DNA from: Gammaproteobacteria bacterium
Lineage (GTDB): Bacteria; Pseudomonadota; Gammaproteobacteria; Pseudomonadales; Azotimanducaceae
Length of the DNA: 64,000 nucleotides
Assembly (NCBI GenBank): GCA_009841615.1
Contig: VXLL01000035.1
Coordinates: 1-64,000, forward strand
Direction: 5' to 3'
The notes below the pieces were generated by a model. The model saw nothing but the letters and a program-made list of their open reading frames with translations, searched no databases and was not told the origin of the DNA. The stretch's first letter is position 1; each line of letters opens with the position of its first letter. This document shows positions 1 to 8,468 of the stretch, piece after piece. Position numbers and translations under genes: made by a program.

Positions 1-31
1 GGGTATTTGTCGTAAATTTTTTGCAAAATAC

Positions 32-40
32 TGTTAAAAT
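32..40 (+). promoter_or_regulatory. possible extended -10 promoter of the NTase-HEPN array
   Basis: TGTTAAAAT fits an extended -10 element (TG, one base, TAAAAT) about 27 bases before the first array gene. No good -35 is seen 16-18 bases upstream. If real, copy 1 would be the first gene of its transcription unit. The call rests only on the match. Confidence 0.3.
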
Positions 41-66
41 AAACATATTATTATTGCTGTTGAACG

Positions 67-987
67 ATGTTTGCTTTCGACCCAAAGTCTCACACCGACT
101 TACTGCCTTTCAGGGAGTGCTTAAAACCTTGGTGGGACAATAGACCGTCCGATGTGATAGGGTTGGCACTGTATGGATCGCGCGCGAAGAACTGTGCAGA
201 ACAATACAGTGATTGGGACATTGTCATTTTCACTAGCTCCGATAACCCTGATGAGGACGCAATTTGTCGCGACCTCCCACGAGTTTACGACAAAGCTCCA
301 ATCCATGCTCTCTGCGAATCAATAGCCACTGTGAAGTCGGAAGCCGAGTACGGGGGTAGCGTTATGTCTGCCATTGCAGAACAAGGTGTATCTCTGTTTG
401 GGATGACCGTACCGTTTCAGGAGGATACCATTAAACACCCTAGTTACTCTTTGGCGGAAACACTATTTTCTTCCACACTGGAAGCGTTAAAGGGTTTCCT
501 GTCCGAAGCAAACATTCGATTCCTGAAGAAGAAGTCTCGCGACAAAGATGCAACTACTCACTCTGCACATGCAGCAGAATATCTTGTCAAATCGTTCATG
601 TGCGTTCGGGGAATCAACTATTTCTACGTCCACGATGTGAAAGCGCTTTGTGCACAAATTGAAGAGGAGATTCCCAATGATCCATTACTCAAAGAATTTA
701 GAGAATTGGATGGCTTTACCGCCAAAGGACATACAGGGCCGTACCGACTACTTCACCTTCCATCTGAATCGTTGGAAAACACGACCGAGAGAATCTACCG
801 AGTTTTAGCGCTGCTCCCTCGACTAGCAATTGAAATCTTTGCTGGGCGCGACGCGCCCTTGGACACTAAGAACACGATATCTGATAAGTTATTGGTTCTA
901 CAAAAAAGCACTAGTGAATTAGAGGATGCTCTATTACAGAAACGATTTCAAAACACTCTTAGTGAAATAACTGAGTTCTTCGTATAA
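67..987 (+). CDS. fused nucleotidyltransferase-HEPN-like protein, array copy 1
   Basis: 306 residues. Residues 30-55 carry the minimal nucleotidyltransferase (MNT, pol-beta-fold) signature G37-S38-x10-D49-W-D51, followed by an acidic residue near 84 that may be the third metal ligand. The family transfers NMP groups to proteins, RNA or small molecules. Residues about 125-255 look like an all-helical HEPN or NTase-substrate-binding domain, with R181-x7-H189 in RGINYFYVHD. Three paralogs of the same length follow head-to-tail at about 20-base spacing, so the four are probably cotranscribed. No clear Shine-Dalgarno is seen. The target is unknown; an antibiotic-type NTase or a toxin-antitoxin or defence role are both possible. 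The domain call is strong and the function is open. Confidence 0.85.
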   Translation: MFAFDPKSHTDLLPFRECLKPWWDNRPSDVIGLALYGSRAKNCAEQYSDWDIVIFTSSDNPDEDAICRDLPRVYDKAPIHALCESIATVKSEAEYGGSVMSAIAEQGVSLFGMTVPFQEDTIKHPSYSLAETLFSSTLEALKGFLSEANIRFLKKKSRDKDATTHSAHAAEYLVKSFMCVRGINYFYVHDVKALCAQIEEEIPNDPLLKEFRELDGFTAKGHTGPYRLLHLPSESLENTTERIYRVLALLPRLAIEIFAGRDAPLDTKNTISDKLLVLQKSTSELEDALLQKRFQNTLSEITEFFV

Positions 988-1009
988 GTGCGCACATATT
1001 TGCGGTCCT

Positions 1010-1930
1010 ATGCAAGCATTTAATTCAACTCGCCACAACCACCTGTTACCAATTCGGTCTTTACTCCAGAGTTGGTGGGACAAAAGACCCCCCGATGTTA
1101 TAGGGTTGGCACTCTATGGGTCGCGCGCGAAGAATTACGCAGAACGATACAGTGATTGGGACATTGTCATTTTCACTAGTTCCGAAAATCCGGATGAAGA
1201 CGCAATTTGTCGAGATCTACCTCGAAACTATGCCGATGCTCCAATTCATGCGCTCTGTGAGTCCATAGAGTTTGTGAAATCCGAAGCTAAATATGGAGGC
1301 AGTCTCATGTCCGCGATTGCAGAGCAAGGTGTTTCACTGTTTGGCGCGACTGTACCATTTGAGGAGGATACTATTAAACATCCCAGTTTTCCGCATGCAC
1401 AATCACTATTTGGTTCAGCTATCGACGAACTATTATTTTTTCTTGTTGAAGCAAATGTTCGTTTTCGAGAGAAAAAGTCTTTCGATAACACGGCTACTAC
1501 TTGTTCAGTCAATGCAGCAGAATATGTAGTGAAATCGTTCATGAGTGCCCGAGGAATCAATTTTCTCCACACCCACAACGTAAAAGAGCTTTGTAAGCAA
1601 TTTGCAGCTGAATTTCCAAACGACCCACTGGTTAGCAAGCTCCGAAGGTTAGATGGTTTCACTACAAAAGGACACAAAGGACCGTATCGTTCACTAGTCA
1701 TCCCAATGGAGGCACTCAAAAAAACGACCGAAAGAGTACTCCGCGTCCTCGACCTCCTACCGATATTTGCTTCAGAAATATTCTCCGAACCTAAAACTTC
1801 AAAGGAAATGTATGCCATCATAAATGGCAAATTGTCTGCGCTACAAGAGAATACAACGAACCTAGTAGATCCGAATCTCAAACAACGGTTGCAAACGTCA
1901 TTGGACGAAGTTCGTTCCCATTTCAACTAA
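1010..1930 (+). CDS. fused nucleotidyltransferase-HEPN-like protein, array copy 2
   Basis: 306 residues, in register with copy 1. It has the intact GS-x10-D-W-D motif at residues 37-51 and R-x7-H at about 181-189 (RGINFLHTHN). It starts 22 bases after copy 1. The N-terminal 115 residues are very close to copies 1 and 4; its first roughly 120 bases are nearly identical to those of copy 4. The C-terminal two thirds diverge much more. A 226-codon antisense open frame exists here but has no counterpart in the other copies and looks accidental. The likely activity is nucleotidyl transfer with an unknown substrate. Confidence 0.85.
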   Translation: MQAFNSTRHNHLLPIRSLLQSWWDKRPPDVIGLALYGSRAKNYAERYSDWDIVIFTSSENPDEDAICRDLPRNYADAPIHALCESIEFVKSEAKYGGSLMSAIAEQGVSLFGATVPFEEDTIKHPSFPHAQSLFGSAIDELLFFLVEANVRFREKKSFDNTATTCSVNAAEYVVKSFMSARGINFLHTHNVKELCKQFAAEFPNDPLVSKLRRLDGFTTKGHKGPYRSLVIPMEALKKTTERVLRVLDLLPIFASEIFSEPKTSKEMYAIINGKLSALQENTTNLVDPNLKQRLQTSLDEVRSHFN

Positions 1931-1950
1931 ACCATCGTTCATGAGAACTT

Positions 1951-2871
1951 ATGCACACCTTTGATTCCACACATCATAGTCATCTCGCACCAATACATAC
2001 GTTACTCCAACGTTGGTGGGACAGCAGACCATCAGAAGTTGTTGGGCTCACACTCTACGGGTCGCGGGCAAAGAACTGTGCCGAACACCACAGTGATTGG
2101 GATATTGCAATTCTTACCCAAACGGAAATTTTTGACCCACAAGTGATTTGTCGTGAGCTTCCTCGCGCCTGCGAGAACGCCCCCATTCATGCGCTTTGCG
2201 AATCTATCGACACGGTGCGTGCGGAAGCAGAGTATGGGGGGAATGTTATGTCGGCAATCGTTCATCAGGGCATCGCACTGTTCGGAGATCCAATCCCCAC
2301 GACGGAGGACTTCGATCTGAAACCTAGCTACATTGCTGCGGCAACGTCAGTCGTTGCAACTCTAGAAGCACTAGCTGCGTTCTTACTCGGAGCTAATGTA
2401 CGTTATTCAAAACGAAAAACTCACAACAATCATGCTACATCGTACTCAGCGAATGCGGCCGAACATCTAGTTAAGGGATTTCTAAGCGTACGCGGAGTCA
2501 ACTATCGATTCATACACGATGTAGCGGGCTTATGCGACCAACTCGAACAAGAGCGGCCAAAAGACTTAATTGTTAAAGAATTACGAACATTGGATGGATT
2601 TACGACCCAAGCCCACAAAGGTCCGTATCAATCGATTCGCCGGCCCTTAGAAGCTCTGACCAAATCTACAGAAAGAGTGTGTAGAGCGCTCTCACTTCTC
2701 CCAGTTTTGGTAGCAGAGTGTTTCGAAGATGGTGAGCTTGACGAAGATATTCGCGCAGAAATCTTGGATGTTCTAGTCATACTCCAAGAAAGCACTCGTG
2801 AGCTACAAGATCCTTCGTTGAAGCAAGAGTTTCAAAGATCGTTAAAGAAAATTGATTCAAATCTCAAGTAA
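1951..2871 (+). CDS. fused nucleotidyltransferase-HEPN-like protein, array copy 3
   Basis: 306 residues, 20 bases after copy 2, preceded by a weak GAGAAC ribosome-binding stretch. The catalytic signature GS-x10-D-W-D is intact at residues 37-51, and R-x7-H is present (RGVNYRFIHD). This is the most diverged copy in the catalytic domain: the segment after the DxD motif reads TQTEIFDPQVICRELPR where copies 1, 2 and 4 have a shared SS-x-NPDEDAIC block. All key residues are kept, so it is probably active and not a relic. The substrate is unknown. Confidence 0.85.
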   Translation: MHTFDSTHHSHLAPIHTLLQRWWDSRPSEVVGLTLYGSRAKNCAEHHSDWDIAILTQTEIFDPQVICRELPRACENAPIHALCESIDTVRAEAEYGGNVMSAIVHQGIALFGDPIPTTEDFDLKPSYIAAATSVVATLEALAAFLLGANVRYSKRKTHNNHATSYSANAAEHLVKGFLSVRGVNYRFIHDVAGLCDQLEQERPKDLIVKELRTLDGFTTQAHKGPYQSIRRPLEALTKSTERVCRALSLLPVLVAECFEDGELDEDIRAEILDVLVILQESTRELQDPSLKQEFQRSLKKIDSNLK

Positions 2872-2891
2872 ATTGAATTCGTAGCGTGCTC

Positions 2892-3812
2892 ATGCAAGCA
2901 TTTGACTCAACTCGCCACAACCACCTGTTACCGATTCGGTCTTTACTCCAAAGTTGGTGGGATAATAGACCCTCCGATGTTATAGGGTTGGCACTCTATG
3001 GGTCGCGCGCGAAGAACTTAGCAGAACAATACAGTGATTGGGATATTGTCATTCTTACAAGTTCCGACAATCCAGACGAGGACGCAATTTGTCGCAACCT
3101 ACCTCAAGACTATGACGATGCTCCAATTCATGCACTGTGTGAGTCTGTAGCTCAAATTGAGTCTGAGTCTCAGTACGGTGGCAGTGTATTGTCTGCTGTA
3201 GTTGAACAGGGAGTAGCTTTATTTGGAACGCCAATAAAACCGAGGAGTGAAAAGAAATTGAAACCTAACTATCCCTCTGCAGAATTGTTTTTAAGCAATG
3301 TACTAGGTGAAGTACACGGTTTTCTCAGTTATTCAAACTTTGTACGGGAAAACGGGCTCAAGCACCATAACGCCTCAACCAAACACTCCGCGGATGCTGC
3401 CGAGTTCCTTGTAAAGGGATTAATGAGTACAAGAGGAATTAACTACAAACAAATCCACAACGTGAAAGCTTTATGCGAACAGATTGAGCAAGTGTGCCCC
3501 GAAGATCCCATCATCGAAGAACTCATCAAGTTGGACGGCTTTACAACCAAGGCACATATTGGTACATATCATGTATTGTTCAATGCTATCGAACCAATCG
3601 AGCAGACAAACACACGAATGCAAAACGTGCTCCTTCTACTACCGAAATTGACTGACGAGACTTTTGATAGTCGGAAACCTTCGGAGGAGCTAAAAAAACT
3701 TCTTTCGATCACAATGTCCAACATTCTCGCTTACGTTGATCACCTAACAGATTCCGCGATCCGAAAAATAGTTCAACAAGCACTGGATAGGATTCACTAC
3801 TATTTACACTGA
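2892..3812 (+). CDS. fused nucleotidyltransferase-HEPN-like protein, array copy 4
   Basis: 306 residues from the ATG at 2892. An in-frame GTG six bases upstream would add two residues, but the ATG aligns exactly with the start of copy 2 and gives the common 306-residue length. GS-x10-D-W-D lies at residues 37-51 and R-x7-H at the HEPN-like position (RGINYKQIHN). The N-terminal third nearly equals copy 2 at the DNA level, while residues from about 115 onward differ strongly from all other copies. It is the last member of the array. A small membrane protein gene follows on the same strand. Confidence 0.85.
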   Translation: MQAFDSTRHNHLLPIRSLLQSWWDNRPSDVIGLALYGSRAKNLAEQYSDWDIVILTSSDNPDEDAICRNLPQDYDDAPIHALCESVAQIESESQYGGSVLSAVVEQGVALFGTPIKPRSEKKLKPNYPSAELFLSNVLGEVHGFLSYSNFVRENGLKHHNASTKHSADAAEFLVKGLMSTRGINYKQIHNVKALCEQIEQVCPEDPIIEELIKLDGFTTKAHIGTYHVLFNAIEPIEQTNTRMQNVLLLLPKLTDETFDSRKPSEELKKLLSITMSNILAYVDHLTDSAIRKIVQQALDRIHYYLH

Positions 3813-3914
3813 CCTAGCTTGATACGCAAACGATCGCGCAACCGAGTGTGTACACCTAAAGCGAACCATCATCACCACCAATTACAATCGATTCAAAGAC
3901 ACTCAGGAGAATCC

Positions 3915-4202
3915 GTGGCAGAAGTTCGAAACAAAAATTTCAGCATGATCGAGCAACTCATCGCTGTCTCAAACGTGTCGCTTGTACGCAGAGCAATTGG
4001 TGCGCAAATCCTCGCGAGCATCGGTTTGATTCTCTTACTCAAAGCGGTATTTTTAGTGTCTTGGACATGGTGTGGATTGATATGTGGAATTTTGCTCGTA
4101 TGGTTGGTTCTGCAAGTAATATACTACCAGCACAAGAAAAACGCGATTTTGTCGAAAGTGCCAGACCAAAGAACAACTTCTACTTCTACAGTCGTGGACT
4201 AG
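3915..4202 (+). CDS. small membrane protein with two transmembrane helices
   Basis: 95 residues from the GTG at 3915, which has a good AGGAG five bases upstream. The frame opens earlier at a TTG (3819), but that extension is rich in Arg and His and has no ribosome-binding site. The protein has a short basic and polar N-terminus, two hydrophobic segments (about residues 28-48 and 50-70) with a tight turn, and a charged then Thr/Ser-rich tail. It matches no family I recognise. It lies about 100 bases after the NTase-HEPN array on the same strand, so it may be part of that unit, but nothing in the sequence proves a link. Confidence 0.55.
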   Translation: MAEVRNKNFSMIEQLIAVSNVSLVRRAIGAQILASIGLILLLKAVFLVSWTWCGLICGILLVWLVLQVIYYQHKKNAILSKVPDQRTTSTSTVVD

Positions 4203-4430
4203 TCTGCGTTTTCCTCATTCCATCAGTTTAGACGAGGCACTACGTCCCCCTTATCTCTTCTGAAGCATATTTTTAAGACACGCTACTAAAAGTTACGTCG
4301 CGGTTCAATCCCCCAATACGGAACACGCGCGAATATCTAAATGGCTTCAATGGAGGTTAAAAGTGAAAGCCTCAATGAACGACCGTCACAACAGTTGTTC
4401 AAATCTCATCCGATTGTCTAATCTGAGCTA

Positions 4431-6296
4431 TTAGTGTGCGCGGGGTAATGCTCGCATCGTAGAACGTTCGAATAGTGTTGAGTCTTCGTTAGTAAGGAAA
4501 TCTGTTACTGTTTCAATCTGTTCGGGAGTCAAGTATTCACCCCGACGATTCTCAATCAGAAGGTACAACGCAGCTCTCGAAGTGACTGCCGCTGACGGCA
4601 TTTGGTCGAGGGATTCAAACAAACCCGTTGGATCAAGATTCGTCCAAAGCGCAAATATCTGACTAAGGTAATGACCCTTAGCATATTCTGGTATTTGTTG
4701 CGCCAGCTTCAGTGCTGCGTCGGTCTGACGACTCTCAATTAGTTCAAAGCCTACGGATTTATACGCTTGAATCTTTGTTGGACCATCTCGAACCTGTGCC
4801 ATGTATTCAAGAGCTTTATCCATGTCTTTCCTAGCAAGTTCGGCAACAACCCATGCCTCTGGGCCGGTTTCATTCTCGCCTATTGGCTGTTCAAGTGCAA
4901 ATTGCATAGCGCGCTCTAAGTCGTAATCTACCAACGAAAACGAAGCATAGCGGCGTACCCAAGATCTGTCAGCCCCTAGACCGGGGTCACTTACAATCCA
5001 GTCTAGTGTAGCATCGATATCTCTTGCTAGCCAGTGATCAACGACAGTTGCAGCGGCATCAACTTTCCTGTATCCCCTTCCCCATTCTTCGATGCTGGAA
5101 ACTATCGAAGCTGCATCTTGCGGTGAGCTCTCTGCAATCTGGGAAATAGCTGTCTGAGTAACCAGTTTAGTGAATCTCGTTGGAATCGATTCCATGTCTG
5201 CGAGAATTTCACGTGGCTTGTCGGTAGCCCATAACTCAACTAACTCCCTAGTTAATGAATCCCGCAATCCCTCCTTGGAGATGGCGGATATTGCATTGAG
5301 AGCGGCTCTCGGATCAAACGTTGCCCACTCCCGTATTACGGTTTTGTTCGATTCAATCAAAGGATATCGGTCAAATTGCAACGCATACTGTAACGCGTCG
5401 CTCGGGTCGCTTTGTGCAACTTCACGTAATACCGTATTTAGAAACCAAGTTTGCGTTCGAGAATTTTCAAACGTCGCTATGATTTGATCTAACACTTGTA
5501 GTCCTTTTTTCTCGACCCAGACATGAGCAATTTGAAGGAGGATTTCGAACTGTGCGGAGTCGTTCTGCGCTCCTTCGGTAATTTCGTTCCACAATTGACT
5601 GGGATAGTCGTTCGATTCGCTTAATTTTTCCATATAGAATAAGTGGACCGCTATCTGCTCATTGCCTAGTTGCACCGCGATCTCGCGACGTTCAGCATCG
5701 GTGAGATCATTTCGTTCGTGCAGGATACCTTCCAATGCAGCGCGTTTTCCGTCGTCTTCAAGGGTTGTTGCATGTGAAATCGCATCCTTCAGATTGACTC
5801 GTGCCCATTCACTAAAGATTGCTGTTAGTAAGTGGTGTGAACGAGGCGGATGGAATTGCAAAGCCTCTGACAAAGCCTTTGACGGATTAAAGCTCACGAG
5901 TCTTTGAAGAATAGCTGCTTGTGTTTGTACCCGCGTCGTGGAGTGTTGTTGTTTCGATTGTTCCAGCATGTTCAGCAATTGATCTTCTTCAATCTGCATT
6001 AGTACATTAAACAAAGCCATGTTTCGTTCAAAAGGACCGCCTAGCTTCTCTATGTCGTAGAGACTGCTAGTTTGTGCTTTGATCGTATTGGCAGGAATCT
6101 CGTCCGAACTGCTGGCCTCTTCAACGGAATTTACTGGTTTGCTAATGGCCTCGTTCGATGCAATCTCTGGTTTTTTGTCATCCCGTTCTGATAAAGAGAA
6201 CGCGTAGAAGATGGATGCCGATGCAACCACTCCGGCCCCAAACACGATTGCTAGGACGATGAAATTCAGTGACTTTCTTGTTGAAACGGATGTCAT
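4431..6296 (-). CDS. membrane-anchored helical-repeat protein, copy A
   Basis: 621 residues. One transmembrane segment at about residues 11-34 follows a short basic N-terminus, then a low-complexity Glu/Ser/Lys linker to about residue 75. The rest is alpha-helical with degenerate repeats of roughly 35 residues that carry Trp-Ala-x-x-Asp-Pro-x-x-Ala-Leu-type cores, for example REWATFDPRAALNAI. The topology suggests an anchored protein with its repeat domain in the periplasm. It is a tandem paralog of the gene at 6546-8393. I recall similar WA-x-x-DP-x-x-A repeats in Planctomycetes and Verrucomicrobia proteins, but this is unverified. No enzyme motif is seen; a scaffold or binding role is a guess. 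Confidence 0.75.
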   Translation of the reverse strand: MTSVSTRKSLNFIVLAIVFGAGVVASASIFYAFSLSERDDKKPEIASNEAISKPVNSVEEASSSDEIPANTIKAQTSSLYDIEKLGGPFERNMALFNVLMQIEEDQLLNMLEQSKQQHSTTRVQTQAAILQRLVSFNPSKALSEALQFHPPRSHHLLTAIFSEWARVNLKDAISHATTLEDDGKRAALEGILHERNDLTDAERREIAVQLGNEQIAVHLFYMEKLSESNDYPSQLWNEITEGAQNDSAQFEILLQIAHVWVEKKGLQVLDQIIATFENSRTQTWFLNTVLREVAQSDPSDALQYALQFDRYPLIESNKTVIREWATFDPRAALNAISAISKEGLRDSLTRELVELWATDKPREILADMESIPTRFTKLVTQTAISQIAESSPQDAASIVSSIEEWGRGYRKVDAAATVVDHWLARDIDATLDWIVSDPGLGADRSWVRRYASFSLVDYDLERAMQFALEQPIGENETGPEAWVVAELARKDMDKALEYMAQVRDGPTKIQAYKSVGFELIESRQTDAALKLAQQIPEYAKGHYLSQIFALWTNLDPTGLFESLDQMPSAAVTSRAALYLLIENRRGEYLTPEQIETVTDFLTNEDSTLFERSTMRALPRAH

Positions 6297-6545
6297 CTAC
6301 ATACTCGACGTGATGGAGCCTCCATATTTGGCCTTCATTAATGAAATGAGCACAGAATCTCCGTAACAACCGGGTGATCGTTAGCGAGCTTATAGTCCCA
6401 TTCGAAACGATTTGATGATGTCTCTAGGGAACAGACCATAGCTCGGTTCAACCAGGTTGTCTCTTCATCCGAACCATTACAGTCGGAGTAAGCATGTCGA
6501 AATTAGACATTTATTTGAGGTGCTCCTGAAGTATTCAATTGATCT

Positions 6546-8393
6546 TTATTCATCGAGTCGTTTCACATCTTCCTCAGTAAGAAAGGTCTTCACTGTTTCA
6601 GTTTGATCGGTGCTCAATTGATTACTCTGCGGATCGCTTCGTAATAGTGCTAAAGCAGCCATTGATGCATATTCGGATGATGGCATTTGGTCGAGTGATT
6701 CGACTAGTTCATTTGGTCTGGAAATAGCCCAACTTCCAAAAATCTGCGCAAGGTATTTTGTCTTCCCCTCCTCTGGAATCTGCTGCACCAAATTCATAGC
6801 TTTTTCAGTCCGGTGTCTCCTGACGAGTTCAAGTCCAACTAAACGATACGCCTCCATCTTTGTAGCACCGTCTCGAACCCTAGAAAGGTATTCAAAAACT
6901 ATGTCGAGGTCACCGGTATTCGCAGTACTCGCAAGCTGAGCCACAACCCATACTTCAAGACCGATTTCATCCGCTTCCAACGGTTGTTCAAGCGCTAGGT
7001 CCATAGCGCGATCCACGTTATCTCTAACATAGCGAACCAATAGATAGGTGAGTAATCGGGACCTCTGAGACTCCAATCCCTGTTCATTGAGAACCCAATC
7101 GAGCGCAGCTTCAGTATCACGCATAGACCAGAGTGTGATGACCCTCCGAGCAGCAACCATCTTCAATGAATCGTCATCCATTGCAGCAACGATCTTAGCA
7201 GCTTCGTCGGGACGGCCCGAAGCAATGCTAGACATGACCCTTTCGGTTGCGAAGCTAACGAGTTCGGTCGGGAGCGACTCGAGAGATTCGAGTAGACTTT
7301 CTCGATGAAATCCACCCCATGTCTTAATTAATCTTTTCATCAATAATCGCTTTCGACCCGTTTGTTCCATCGAAGATATTGATTCGAAAGCATTTTGCGG
7401 ATCGGACTTTGCCCACTCGTCTACCACTGCATACTTAGTGTCGTGGTAAGGGTCAAAATCCAATGTCATGGCATATCGCAGAGCTCCACTAGGATCCGTG
7501 CGCGCAACTTCACGTAGCACAGCAGTTGAAATCAATGCTCTGGAGAGAGAATTGTCAAGAGACTCGATGATGTGATCCATTGCTTCCAAACCATCTTTTT
7601 CGACCCAATTCAGTGCAATCTCTTTGAGCATCTCTGCAAGCTTCGGATCGTGCTTTGCTTCTAAAACTGATTCATTCCAAACTCTTTCCGGTTCGTCGAT
7701 TGATTGACTGATTATCTCTTGAGTGATCAAGTTGATCGCATATCGTTCGTCGTCGAGTTGACGCGCGACTTCGCGATGCGCACTATTGGTAAGATCGCTA
7801 CGTTCCGTCAGAACACCTTCCAAAGCGGCCAATTTCCTGTCGCCAGTGAGGGTTGCCGCATGGGTAACTGCTTCGTCCAGATCAATCTGAGACCATTCTC
7901 TGAACAAACCGGTTAGCAGAGGGAGAGTACGCGGTCGATCGAATTGTTTTGCCTGTGCAAATGCGCTCTGGGGATTGATTCGCGCTAGACGTTGAAGAAT
8001 AATCGCTTGCGTCTGTACGTGCGCGGGAGGGTCTAGGTGTCTGGAAGTTTCCAGCATATCAAGCACCTGATCTTCAGCGGCGTGTGTTAAAACACTATGT
8101 AGAGCAGTGTTTCTTTCCAGCGGCCCTCCTAATTGAACGATTTCCTCAAGCGTGAGAGGCTTTTTTTGATTAGGTTTTGTTGGTAGTGCTTCGGAGGGTT
8201 CTGACTCGCTCACCGACGTGTCCTGTTCGTTTGGTGAACCTCCAGAATGTGACACAACGTTCTCGACTCCGTCAGTGTTTCCGTCAATGAATGAAAGTCC
8301 ATAGAAGAGAGCCGCTGATACGCCTGCGCCAGCAACGAAGATGATTGCTAGGACTAGGAAGCTTTGAGACCTTCCTTTTTGAAGGGATGGCAT
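6546..8393 (-). CDS. membrane-anchored helical-repeat protein, copy B
   Basis: 615 residues with the same architecture as the gene at 4431-6296: a single N-terminal transmembrane helix (about residues 12-32), an acidic Ser/Glu/Pro-rich linker, then helical repeats such as REVARTDPSGALRYAM and DEWAKSDPQNAFESI. Similarity runs along the whole length, including the start of the repeat region (GGPLERN here, GGPFERN in copy A), so this is a true tandem duplication. The 249-base gap between the copies leaves room for a separate promoter. The function is unknown. Confidence 0.75.
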   Translation of the reverse strand: MPSLQKGRSQSFLVLAIIFVAGAGVSAALFYGLSFIDGNTDGVENVVSHSGGSPNEQDTSVSESEPSEALPTKPNQKKPLTLEEIVQLGGPLERNTALHSVLTHAAEDQVLDMLETSRHLDPPAHVQTQAIILQRLARINPQSAFAQAKQFDRPRTLPLLTGLFREWSQIDLDEAVTHAATLTGDRKLAALEGVLTERSDLTNSAHREVARQLDDERYAINLITQEIISQSIDEPERVWNESVLEAKHDPKLAEMLKEIALNWVEKDGLEAMDHIIESLDNSLSRALISTAVLREVARTDPSGALRYAMTLDFDPYHDTKYAVVDEWAKSDPQNAFESISSMEQTGRKRLLMKRLIKTWGGFHRESLLESLESLPTELVSFATERVMSSIASGRPDEAAKIVAAMDDDSLKMVAARRVITLWSMRDTEAALDWVLNEQGLESQRSRLLTYLLVRYVRDNVDRAMDLALEQPLEADEIGLEVWVVAQLASTANTGDLDIVFEYLSRVRDGATKMEAYRLVGLELVRRHRTEKAMNLVQQIPEEGKTKYLAQIFGSWAISRPNELVESLDQMPSSEYASMAALALLRSDPQSNQLSTDQTETVKTFLTEEDVKRLDE

Positions 8394-8468
8394 CTAGTTA
8401 ACGAATTCAAGGGAATATTTTGATTCTATCCCAAAAGTGTACAAAAACAACAATACCCGTCGACTCTT

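Noticed and set aside
1246..1926. 226-codon open frame on the minus strand inside array copy 2
   Set aside because: It is antisense to a well supported gene and the same frame is not open in copies 1, 3 and 4.
1..3812. Repeated sequence that might look like a satellite or CRISPR-type array
   Set aside because: The repeat unit is a whole 306-codon gene; no short direct repeats with spacers occur anywhere in the window.
4295..4320. T-loop-like GGTTCAATCCC suggesting a tRNA
   Set aside because: The flanking bases do not pair as a T stem, and no D arm, anticodon arm or acceptor stem can be drawn around it.
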